Shown piece after piece: positions 49,101 to 59,630 of a DNA stretch of 64,000 nt. A program made the translations under genes and the position numbers. A model generated the notes under the pieces. That model was not told where the DNA came from. It made no database searches and worked only from the letters and a program-made list of their open reading frames with translations. The stretch is from contig NC_081333.1 of NCBI RefSeq assembly GCF_022539665.2, positions 1,550,001 to 1,614,000 on the forward strand, in the 5' to 3' direction. The first letter of the stretch is position 1. Each line of letters begins with the position of its first letter. The stretch comes from Daphnia carinata. Taxonomy: Eukaryota; Arthropoda; Branchiopoda; Diplostraca; Daphniidae.

Positions 49101-52100
49101 TCCCGACTCTCGTCTACTTTGAGAACAAAATCCCCAGTCTCTACCATGGCGATTTGGCTAACGAGGAACAGGTGCTCGGCTGGCTCGTCGACCAGCTGGC
49201 CTCCGACATGATTGAAGACATCACCGACGAGATGCTCGACAAGCTCATCAAGAAAACATCGCATCTGGCCGTCCTTTTCTGTAAGTCAATAAACCACAAC
49301 ATTTACAGAAACCGTAGACCTACCACGATGAGTTTGTTTTCGATGCCCAATCACGAAAACATCAACATTAGAAAAAAGAAGCAACGTCTTATCGATTAGG
49401 CTTTTTTGCCGACGCGGCCACATAGTTGCGCTGTCCAACAGTAATTTTAAAATCCTAAAGGTTTTTTAAGAATGACTCGTCTAGCTGGACGTCAGAGACG
49501 TCGGACCGAAATAGCTCCCTCTTCACCCGTTGCAATTCCATAGGAGTTTCTAGAAAATGCTTTTGCCTTCTTCACCTATCCCCGACTTGAACTTGTTTTC
49601 ATCCGCCAATTCTTACGGACTGACTACGAACCGTAGATAAAAAAAAAATTGGAACAGCGCTTCTTTTGCCTTTGTACTTGTAGACAAGAATTGATATCGG
49701 TCAAAAGAAGAATGTCCCCGACATTCTCTCCGTGTGACTTATCTTTTGAAAATCAACCTAGCCGGCCCTGCGAATAACTTTCGCCATGAGGGGCCATATG
49801 CCGCTATCCCTTTTCTATATGTATTAATAGATACCGGCGTGCGAGAGGCGTCGCGTAAGAAAGTCGTTTGTCCAGCTTCAGTTTTTCTTTGCAATGGAAC
49901 ACGGATTGTTCAACGAAGTTTGCAAATCTCTAAAGTTTGGCTAATGCAATTGGTGATGGGCTCCAGGCATCAATCTGGAACAATAGAAAGAGCCGGGACT
50001 GTTATCGTGTAGATTACAACTGGAATTGTTGCTGTGTTGGGTTGATTCATATTTTTTTTTTCTTTTGGCAGACGATAAGGACGACAGCAAGTCAACTGCA
50101 GTCGTCACCGAACTGGAGAACATCGATGACGAATGCGACCAAAAGGTGAATAGAACTTACGTTATCTAATACTGCGCGAAACTACGTTCCATCGTTTCAT
50201 TCTTTCGCGATGACAGGGAATCTCTTTCGTCAAGATCAGCAACCCAGAAGAAGCAAAAGAATACGGCATCGATGATGTACCTAGCCTTATTTATTTCGAG
50301 AATGGCATCCCTTCAATTTATGAAGGTTGTTTCCTTCAATTTGTAAAAATTTGCCTATGGGATCATAGATTTGTTTTTGAATGATTAGGTGATTTGAAGA
50401 ATGAAGAACAAGTTTTAGATTGGCTCATCCACCAAGTGGAGAGTGACGAGATCGAAGACGTCACCGACGAGATGTTGGACATGTTAATCAAACGATCCAA
50501 ACACTTGGCCGTCCTTTTTTGTAATACCCAATGTCACAAATGTTTCTTTTCGCTAATGCGAACCCTTTTCATTGAATTGTTTAGACGATAAAGATGCAAA
50601 AGCCAGCGTTGATACTCTTGCAGAATTAGAAAACATTGATGACGAATGTGACCAAAAGGCAAGGATAAAAACATTTTAAATTCGTTTTTACCAGCTATTA
50701 ATTTGTTATTGTTTCTTAATTAAAAAACAGGGCATTGTTTTCGTCAAGATCGACAATGATGCTGAAGCCAAAGAGTATGGCATTGACCATCTGCCTAGCT
50801 TGGTTTACTTCGAGAACACCATCCCTAGTCTCTTTATCGGTTGGTTGATTTAATTTCCTCTATGGATTATCATCTGGCATTTTAAAAATTTGATTATTTA
50901 TCGTGACAGGTGATCTGAAGAATGAGGAGAGCGTATTGGATTGGTTGACCCACCAAGTAGAGAGCGACGAAATTGAAGACGTTACCGACGAGATGCTGGA
51001 CATGCTCATCGAAAAATCGCCTAGTTTGGCCGCTTTCTTCTGTAACATTTCTCTTTTCCTAATTTTGGAAAAAAGCACTGATTTTGATATTGCTGTAGAC
51101 GATAAAAACAAGCCCGCACATTTAGCTGTGCTCAAGGAGCTGGAGAATATTGACGACGAGTGCGACAGCAACGATATCGCTTTTGTCAAGATTAGCAATC
51201 TGGATGAGGCTAAAGAATACGGTCTCGATGCACTACCAGCGCTCGTTTATTTTGAAAACAGAATTCCAAGCGTTTACGAAGGTGCATTGCTCTCACTGTG
51301 TTTTTAAATACAACTTTAATTGTTCTTCATCATTATAGGTAACCTGGGCGAGGAGGAACAGGTACTCACTTGGCTCGTGGAACAGAAGAACAGTGACACC
51401 ATCGAAGAATTGACCGATGAGCTGTTGGAGAATATCATCAAGACCAACGAATACGTCGTCGTTTATTTCAGTTAGCACCTCGACACGTTGCATCAAAGAA
51501 TTACGTCATCGACTTCATTGGGTTTCAATTGCAGGTGGGCCGTGTGAGGAGGGCCAAAAGTGTGATTCAATTCTCGATCAATTGGAGGAGATTGATGACG
51601 AAGCTGATGAACACGGTATCCACCTCGTCACAACCGAGGAAGTCGAACTGGCCAAGAGATATGGAATCAAAACTTTCCCAACGTTAGCTTTCTTCCGTAA
51701 TCAAGATCCTCTGATCTACAAAGGTAAACGAAAAATTCATGATACACCTGGTTTTAGTTTTTCTACAGTTATTTTTTTTTTTTTTTTTTACCCGAACAGG
51801 TGACATTAGTGACGAGAAGAAAGTATTGGCTTGGTTCACCGATCAAGGCAACCTCGAATTGGCTGACCAAATTGAAGAAGTTAATGAGAAAATGCTCAAA
51901 AAGCTAATTGGTTCATCAGCTCATGTCGTTGCGTTCTTCTGTAATCACATTTCATTATAATGTGGAATAGCCTGGACGTTAACGATAATGTTCTTTTCCT
52001 AGACGAAGAGAAAAATAAGGAAGCAGTAGCCATTCTCAAGGAACTCGAGAACATTGACGATGAATGCGACGCACTCAATGTGGATTTTGTTAAGATATCT

Positions 52101-55100
52101 GATCCTGGAGTGGCGCCAGCTTTCAAGCTGACCACCTTACCTGCTCTGATCTACTTCCGACGTTCGATACCTATTCGTTTTAGCGGGGATTTAGTGGATG
52201 AAGAAGGCGTCCTGAAATGGGTCACTACCACCAAAGAACAAGACGTGGACGTCATTGAAGAAGTTGATGTTGCCACTTTGGAGAAAATGCTCGAAGATCA
52301 CGTCAATGTCGTCGTATACTTTTGTAAATTTAGCCATCAATTTTTACAGCTAAAAATTTCTTTTAAATTGAATTACCTCTTAAAACAATTCGTGTAGATG
52401 CTAAGGGATGCGGTAAAACGTGCGAAGTAGCACTCAACCGGCTTGAGAACATCGACGACGATGCCGGACGCCACGGAATTCAATTCGTCAAATCGACATC
52501 AGTAAAGACGGCCAGCCGGCTGGGCATCGACCCACTTCCTGCCTTGGTTTTCTTCGACGACGGTCAGCCGGTCAGATACAACGGTAAAAGAGCTGGCACG
52601 GCACATGGCGTGCCGACCAAAGTTGTCACTCGCCTCCCTAATGTGGCCATGATCTAGAATGATTTTTCAGCTGCACTTTTACGTTACTATCGTTATTAAA
52701 ACCCCCTCAAGAATTCAATTCCACTTTAGATTTACCGGCATCCCCTTTCAACCTCATTCTTCTCCGTCCTTTGAACGTTAGTTATTTCATATGTTCTTTT
52801 TTTTTTTCATAATTATTCGAACAAAAAACACCCTCCCATTGCATTAAAAACGCGCTAAAAACAAGAAACAACAAAACATGGACAGTTCTACGATTTAGCA
52901 TTGGACGACTGTCAAGTTGGAAACGCTAACAATGTTGCAGTTTTCCGCGAATGAAAGGTGGTGAAAACGTAATCGGTCACATGACAGGAGACCTGCCCCA
53001 GACGAATACGAAAACAACTTTGACCTTAATTAACTATTCTACCGATTGCGTAATATTTGTTGGGAACCAGTGCCTAGGGCCATCAGCTGATACCCATAAC
53101 TTACACAGTTATGTTCTATTTACACGTGACGACTTTTCCAGCGCTTGCAAAATGTCAACAATCAGCTTCCTCTCTTTTGGCTTGTTTTTTTTTTTTTTTT
53201 TTGTTGATACTGTTCACCTTTTTAATTACATAAAATAGCGAGTGTAATTTGCTCGAAGCTTTGTTACGGGGAAGCAGTTCAACATCCCCTTTATATGTTA
53301 ATGTTTGCAAGAAAAGAACGAGAAAAAAACAATTGATTCCCCCAACAGGTGATCCGAGTGAGGAGGCCGACGCTCTGGATTGGCTGATTTCCCGTCAAAG
53401 TAAGTTGTCTAATCAATTCAACTTCTGTATCTGAAACAAAAATTTGAAAAAAAAAAAAAAAAAGTAGAAAAGGAAATCATGAAATCAGTCGATCTTTGTG
53501 AAGTCCTCTTCATCTCTCTTCGCGTCTCCCCGTTTTGTTATCACCTGTCTTTAACTTTTGTTTGGGCTTTTTTTTTTTTTTATCTGTGACACTCTGCATC
53601 CGAAAAGTATTGCAATTCGCTTGCTCATTTGTTTGTTCTGTATTGTTGATGTCATTTGATTTCATCTAACGCGATTTTTCATTGGATCTTAACAACTCGG
53701 CAACACCAACACATTTTTCTTCGGCAAATGTAGCCTATCTTGCGAGGCTATTCAACTTCTTCGTGAACTCTTTTTAACTTCATTCACGGCATCTCCACTA
53801 ACCCCATGTGCATAATTCGTTTAACTGCTACACAGTCGCACCTGTGTTCTTTTTCTCTGACATCGACGCATCTTTGGGTACCCCAAAAAATTTTAAACGG
53901 ACGGAGACAGCGAGAGAGATGTATGCATCCGAAAGGATAATTCCAAAGGCAATTTTAGATTGAAGAAAAAAATTCAAATGTCAAGAGAAACGAGAAAATT
54001 GAAAAAAAAAAAAAAAAAAAAAAAAAAAACTGGAACAATTTTTGCATTGGTTTGGTACCGTCCAATCTGCGTGTGTGTCTGTGTCCATAGGCCGTAAGCA
54101 ATCGGGCGGAAGGAGGTGCCAAACAGTTGGAATGGAGGATCAACAACAGCCGGGCAAACTGCGGAAATACGAATGCTGTCCAGTCTCATCCAAGTCGAAG
54201 AAGAAATCACAGAAGCTGGTCAAAGGGGTGGCCTTCATCGGCGATGAAGACGATTGCGACGAAGACGACTACATGCGAGACGATGATTTCCTCGACGACG
54301 ATGACGATGACAATGACCACGACTACCATGACGATGATGACGATGACGACAGCCCGCACCATAACCCATCTATCCCCGATCCCGACCAGCACGACCACAC
54401 TAGTTCACCATCCTCGTCGCCACAGCACGCTCAGTCATACGATTACGTTTCTGATGATGAGTTTGTCACTGATGCAGGTATACACACAGTACATGTGCAT
54501 CAGACCCTACATATCCACGACACCACTTTATTCCTTCTTCAAATTTCTTAAAATAATTGATTTATTATCTTATTCTGGCTAAAGTACGTACACTGCAATT
54601 GAACTAGACGTAAACTGCACTTAATTTAGACGTTTGGTACTTTACATAATTTTGCTTGTTTTCTTTAACAGAGGACACTTTCGAAGAAGATCACGTGCTC
54701 GATTGGATCCTGGAAATGCATCACGGCAACACGATGAAGAACGTTTCTCGTCAATCTCTCTTGAGCATGGTTGAAAATTATGACTATCTGGCAGTTGTTT
54801 TCTGTAGGAAAAACGATCATTTTTGTTTTGTACATCATGTGACATTTGCTGTGTTTCTTCGTAACTTAGATACTGTCGGCGAAGAGGAGAGCGAAAGAGT
54901 ATTGCGTCGTTTAGAACTCATTGACATGGAAGTACAAGAGTATGGCACTCTGCTCGTCAAGTGTGATGATTATCTCATGTCCAAGAAATACGGCCATCGT
55001 TCCACTCCGGCCCTCGTCTTCTTCCGACATGGAAAGATCCTCCATTTCGAAGGTAGGATTCCTTTTTATTTCTATTCGCATTCTTCTCTGTATTAATGAA

Positions 55101-58100
55101 AAATCTGATTTTTTTAGGAGATTTAATGGACGAAGAAGAAGTTTTGGATTGGCTGACTGATCCGGAGAACATGGAATCAATGGATCGCATTGAAAGGGTG
55201 AATCGCAAAATGTTCCAACGAATTCTCCAGCGATCGGATTTTTTGGCAGCTTTCTTTTGTAATTCATTTTTGAATAATTATTTTTAACGTTTTGCAGGAT
55301 TTGATTGTAATTCCGTACTATATTTTTGCGAACGACAGACAGTGACGTGGATTGCAAGCAATGCGACAAGGTGCTGGAAGAGCTGGAACATATCGATGAC
55401 GAAGCCGATTCGGCTGGTATCGATTTCGTGAAAATTGATGATAAAGATTTCGCTCGTGAAATGGGTGTCTTTGCATTGCCGGCTGTTGTCTTCTTCAGAC
55501 ACGGTCACCTGGATCCTGTTATCTACGCTGGTGACCTCAAGAACGAAGAACGACTTTTGGAGTGGCTTCTAATCCAAAAAGATCCTACGAGTGACATGAT
55601 TGAAGAGTACGAAGACGAACAACTTGTTGAATGCATCCGCAAATTGGAATTTGTCGCCGTTTATTTTTGTAAAATTAGAAATTTTTTATTATTCAGAGAA
55701 GTTTATGTAAATGATTGAATTTATTTGCAGATAACAAGCAAGAGTGCGAGCAGTGCCTTAGCATCTTGGATGAACTGGAGAATATCGATGACGATACAGA
55801 CCGTCATGGCATCAGCTTCGTTAAAACTCAAGATCTGAATATCGCTACCAACTTTGGAGTTCATGAATTTCCAGCATTGATATACTTTGAAAATCAAGTA
55901 CCCAGCATTTACGAAGGTTTTTTTTTTTTTTAGCCGATCTTTAAAATTAAAGAAATGCGTTCCATTTACCTTTTGTTACAGGAGAATTAACTTCCGAAGA
56001 TGTGCTGCAATGGCTCATACAACAGAAGACAGAAGACCGAATTGAAACTGTGACCAGAAGTATGCTGGAAAGTTTGCTCATTAATGTCCAGTATCTGGCC
56101 GTGTACTTTTGTAAGTTCAACACACTGTGCAGTTGAATTCATTTCGTTTACTAAATGTATTTACCTATAGACAAGCCCAATTGCAAAGCCTGCGACCAAG
56201 TGCTGGTTGAGCTGGAAAACATTGACGACGAATGTGATTTGTTCGGCATTCAAATGGTGAAAATCCAGGACCCGCAATTGGCCAAGCGCTATGGCATCAA
56301 AACCTTCCCAGCTCTGGTTTACTTCCGCAATGGAAATCCATTGCTCTACGACGGTATTTATGAGACTCTTTTTTTCGCTAACAAATTAGCATAAGGTGAT
56401 ATTTTTATCATATTAAACAATTGAACATGAAGAGAAAGAAGCCATCGACTAGCTTTTTAGAAAGGTGCATGATTGCAGTAGTTTTGAATTAGACATTGAT
56501 CAGCCGGAATTAAAAAATTGTCTTGTTGAATGTCAATACCAATCATATCCTCCGGAAGGTCTTCAGAGATGGTAAAAAAAAAAACAGGAAAGTGAACGAT
56601 GTCGTTAAAAACAAAAATGATATGATGGTGCACCTATAAAAATAACCTGATTCTGAATTGCTATCGCTATGGATCATTTCCTACTCACCGGATTATACCT
56701 ACCCACTTTTCTACCTGCACCATCGTGAACCCTATGACGTCGTCGTGTAGGCGATTTGCGGCGCGGTAAATTGCTCTATGAATGGCTGACCGACGAGGAC
56801 AATCGTGAGCTCGTCGATGCTATTGAACGAGTTAACGGCCACATGCTCGACCAGTTAATTGACGGCTCCGACTCCCTGGCCGTCCTTTTTTGTAAGTACT
56901 ACAGTTTTCCTTATTTCCAATTTTTCACGCTCGTAACCACGTTGAATCACGATAAGCTATCGCAATAAGGTGCATAGTGAACCATCACTTTAATGACGCT
57001 AGAAATTGTGGATTACTCGTAAAAACACGGCCAGTGTTTTCAACCTAACGATCTAGTTTGTAAGAGTTCATTTTAATCGATAGATAGATGGCGTTCGTAA
57101 TAGGCCACGTAGGAGATAGATTAACGTTAATTAATCATGAAAACAGACGATGAAATGTTCAGCGCTTAATCCGATAAGGTAAGATGAATGGATTTTCAAT
57201 GTAGCTGTCTTACTTGTCCGTCATAATTGGCCCGTTTGACTTTGTAGTGTCACTTGTAGCATTAACGTCAAGATAAATAACCCATTCATTTCAGGCTTAA
57301 GAAATTCTTTATCACTATAATGAATATTTTTACTAACACAGGTCTTTGGCTTCTTTCTAATCAAGAATTCTCTCACTTTTTCAGTTTTATCTCTTTCAAT
57401 GTGTTTCCTTTTTTTGTTGCGAAAACCTGAATTTTCACGCCACTTTTCGCACTGAAAACTGTTTTCTTTTTCTTCAAGAATTTTCCTTTTAAAAAAAACC
57501 TGAAACGAAACATTTTAACGTTTAAAAACGAGAAAATGTCCTTCAGTTTTGGATTGTTTATAACCAATTAAAATCATTGGCATTGCTCGTTCTTTTTACA
57601 ACGGTAAACAAAAACAAAAGAACCTAATTAAATGCAGCCGACGTTTACAATTTCTCGGGCTCGAGCCAATTGCTATGGCCCGTCCGGAATGTGTGACATG
57701 GCTGTCTATGTAAAATATGCAAGCAAAAAAAAAAAAAAATCGGACTAATGTATACATATAGGAGACTTAAAGAACGAGGACTCGGTGCTGGAGTGGCTGT
57801 CGGATGACGACAATCGAGAACTGGCCGACGAAATCGAGGCCGTCAACAGCCGCATGCTGGAACGGCTCCTCGATGAATCGCCTTTTCTAGCCGTCTACTT
57901 TTGTAAGTATTGTGCGTAACAACTCCCACCACCGTTTAATCTCATTGGATCGCTGCCATTTTTCCTGTTCCAGAGCCTTAAATTCACGCGTGCATAGATT
58001 GTAGTGTTTAGCCGGTAGAAGTTCCACGTATAGGAAGGTTATATCCCATTACCCTGTTGTTAGACTTGCCCCAAATAGCAAAATTTCTTTTGTAATCATA

Positions 58101-59449
58101 ACATTTTTTTTGAACAGATGACAACGACTGCCCCGACTGTAATACCGTCCTGACCGAACTGGAGAACATTGACGATGAAGCGGATAAATTCGGTAAGTGA
58201 AACAAGCTCCTTATTTCAATGCAAAATAAACATACAAGTTTTAAAAAATTTCATGCATATTATTTGAATTTAGGTATCGACTTTGTCAAGATCAACGATG
58301 AAGAAACGGCCAAGAAGTTTGGAATTATTCATACCCCAGCCTTGATTTATTTTCGTAAACGTACACCCATGATTTATGACGGTAAATCATCTTTTTCCTT
58401 ATTCAGATTCGCTTTCAGCTTTTACTTTTTATTCGGCACAACTGAGCCAGTCGGTTACTCATCGTTGTACGTCAACACGCAAAACTGCGTTTATTTTTCG
58501 CAACAATTCGTGCATCTGTTTCGCCTCTAAAATAACAAACGAGTTTTGGGTGGGTCCTTTGCTTCCCTTTCGTGGTTTCCGATAAGGAATTCACGAGGTT
58601 GGCCTATTTTCTTATCGTTTGCGCACGATTTCGTGTTAGTTCTTTTCTTTCGAGTTTTGCGCCATTGGCTGACGTTACCCAACTGAATTATATCAAATGC
58701 GGATTATGGCTCAATGTCAGGTGATTTTATCTTCTCTATCAGATCGTATTGGGGGAGTACGGAAGAAGCGAATTGCGTTGTGTACCTAAATCTTGATAGC
58801 AAGTTTGCTGAATGGAATACGTAAAATGATGCGGGTGACGATCCGCTGCACTTGATTATCAAATAATACCTTTCCCTCACTTCCTCAAGGTGATTTGTTG
58901 GACGAGCAGCGTGTCCTTAGTTGGCTAACTTCGCAGGATGTCTTCGAAATCAAGGACGAGATTGAAGAGGTCAACCGTAAGATGCTGGATAAATTACTCG
59001 ATGAAAACGAGTTTGTGTCCGTCTATTTTTGTACGTCATTTACATTCAAAAATTTCAAATGAGCAATCAATCGTTAATTTATTCATCGAAATGTAGATGA
59101 AAATAATTGCCCCAAATGCCAGGAGGTGTTGCAAGAGTTGGAGAACATTGATGCCGAGACAGACAACTTGGACATTACGTTCGTCAAAATTCGAGATACG
59201 CGCTATGCTCGCAAATACGGCGTCACCAAGTTCCCCGCCATGGTTTACTTTCGACGCCGTTTTCCGTCCATCTACCGCGGCGACTTGATGGCCGAGGAAG
59301 AAGTGCTAGAATGGCTTCAGAAAAACCGCTTCAAGCAACCAGAGCTCAATCTTTTCATGTACGCTCTTGGCGGCATAACATCGGGATTCATTTTCTACAC
59401 CATTTTCCTCCTCTTCTGCTTCAAAGGACCGCATCAAAAAACTGCCTAA
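46163..59449 (+). CDS. Membrane-anchored protein with 15 thioredoxin-like domains, about 1829 aa
   Basis: Exons (longest set): 46163-46361, 47637-47711, 47776-47883, 47944-48084, 48240-48422, 48483-48629, 48966-49280, 50072-50145, 50217-50325, 50389-50520, 50585-50658, 50731-50839, 50910-51041, 51099-51281, 51339-51470, 51535-51723, 51800-51940, 52003-52323, 52398-52583, 53349-53399, 54091-54477, 54672-54803, 54870-55052, 55118-55258, 55339-55668, 55731-55916, 55982-56110, 56171-56353, 56751-56891 (or 57762-57902), 58118-58192, 58274-58381, 58890-59030, 59097-59449. Sum 5490 nt, in frame. A signal peptide (WCWLVCLVAVVHQVSSA) leads into 15 repeats of the thioredoxin fold, each with ELENIDDE and a cis-Pro strand (for example TYPALTYF). 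Active sites: CRQC (71-74), CKKS in domain 2, then CKQC, CEQC, CKAC, CPDC and CPKC in domains 11-15 (about 1287-1720). Domains 3-10 lack CxxC. One TM helix (about 1797-1821) and an 8-residue tail follow. The protein is probably in the ER lumen or secretory pathway, as a PDI- or calsequestrin-like protein. It may match Drosophila l(2)01289; I am unsure. Confidence 0.88.
50659..50730 (+). other. GC-AG intron
   Basis: The exon ending GACCAAAAG (50658) is followed by GCAAGG, not GT, and the acceptor is AAAAAACAG before GGCATTG at 50731. The flanking protein (CDQK then GIVFVKID) aligns exactly with the sister unit, whose intron at the same place begins GTGAAT. The rest of the donor matches the GTAAGN consensus apart from the C, as expected of a true GC-AG intron. 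Confidence 0.75.
53349..54477 (+). other. Skippable two-exon cassette encoding an acidic linker
   Basis: Exons 53349-53399 (51 nt) and 54091-54477 (387 nt) are both phase 1-1, so leaving out both keeps the frame. The second encodes a basic Lys-rich stretch and then an Asp/Glu-rich run (about residues 1052-1087) with 7 consecutive Asp at its end. The first encodes the beginning of a domain-end helix (GDPSEEADALDWLISRQ), which the next exon (54672-54803) encodes again in full (EDTFEEDHVLDWILEMHH). Skipping the cassette restores an ordinary thioredoxin module and a 1683-aa product. The Asp run resembles the low-affinity calcium-binding tails of calsequestrin-type proteins (inference). Confidence 0.6.
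54002..54029 (+). repeat. A28 homopolymer
   Basis: An uninterrupted run of 28 A lies in the intron just before the acidic-linker exon (acceptor at 54090). It could be a poly(A) insertion tail or slippage product, and it is likely to be polymorphic or mis-assembled. Confidence 0.9.
56751..57902 (+). other. Pair of apparently mutually exclusive exons
   Basis: Exons 56751-56891 and 57762-57902 are both 141 nt, phase 1-1, and encode the same part of a module (GDLRRGKLLYEWLTDEDNRE and GDLKNEDSVLEWLSDDDNRE). Both need the upstream exon ending in G (Gly codon) and the downstream exon starting AT (Tyr codon). Joining the first to the second would give T plus GA, a TGA stop. The transcript must therefore use one or the other. 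Confidence 0.7.
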
Positions 59450-59624
59450 AACTATCCCCTTTAACCCTTCCCTGCCATTCATTATATTGTCGGCCTTCTA
59501 AACAGGAAACATACAAGTTCAGAATTTTTATTTTACCCAAAGAGACAAAAGAATCCGAGTGTGAAAGAACATTTTTGTTTGCACGGATCATCGTCTCTTC
59601 TCGTGCCTTTTTCCTCCCCCCTAA

Positions 59625-59630
59625 AATAAA
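59625..59630 (+). terminator. Polyadenylation signal AATAAA
   Basis: AATAAA lies 176 nt beyond the stop codon of the thioredoxin-repeat gene, followed within 20 nt by a GT-rich stretch (GAGGTTAGCC, then TGTGTGG), the usual arrangement for a cleavage site. Confidence 0.6.

Noticed and set aside
52584-52660. Read-through of exon 52398-52583 into its intron to a TAG stop, giving a truncated isoform
   Set aside because: The donor GTAAAA is used in the full-length model and no poly(A) signal follows closely; possible but unsupported.
56892-57761. Remnant of a lost thioredoxin active-site exon between the two alternative exons
   Set aside because: I searched by eye for an ELENIDDE-like or CxxC-like segment with correct borders and found none.
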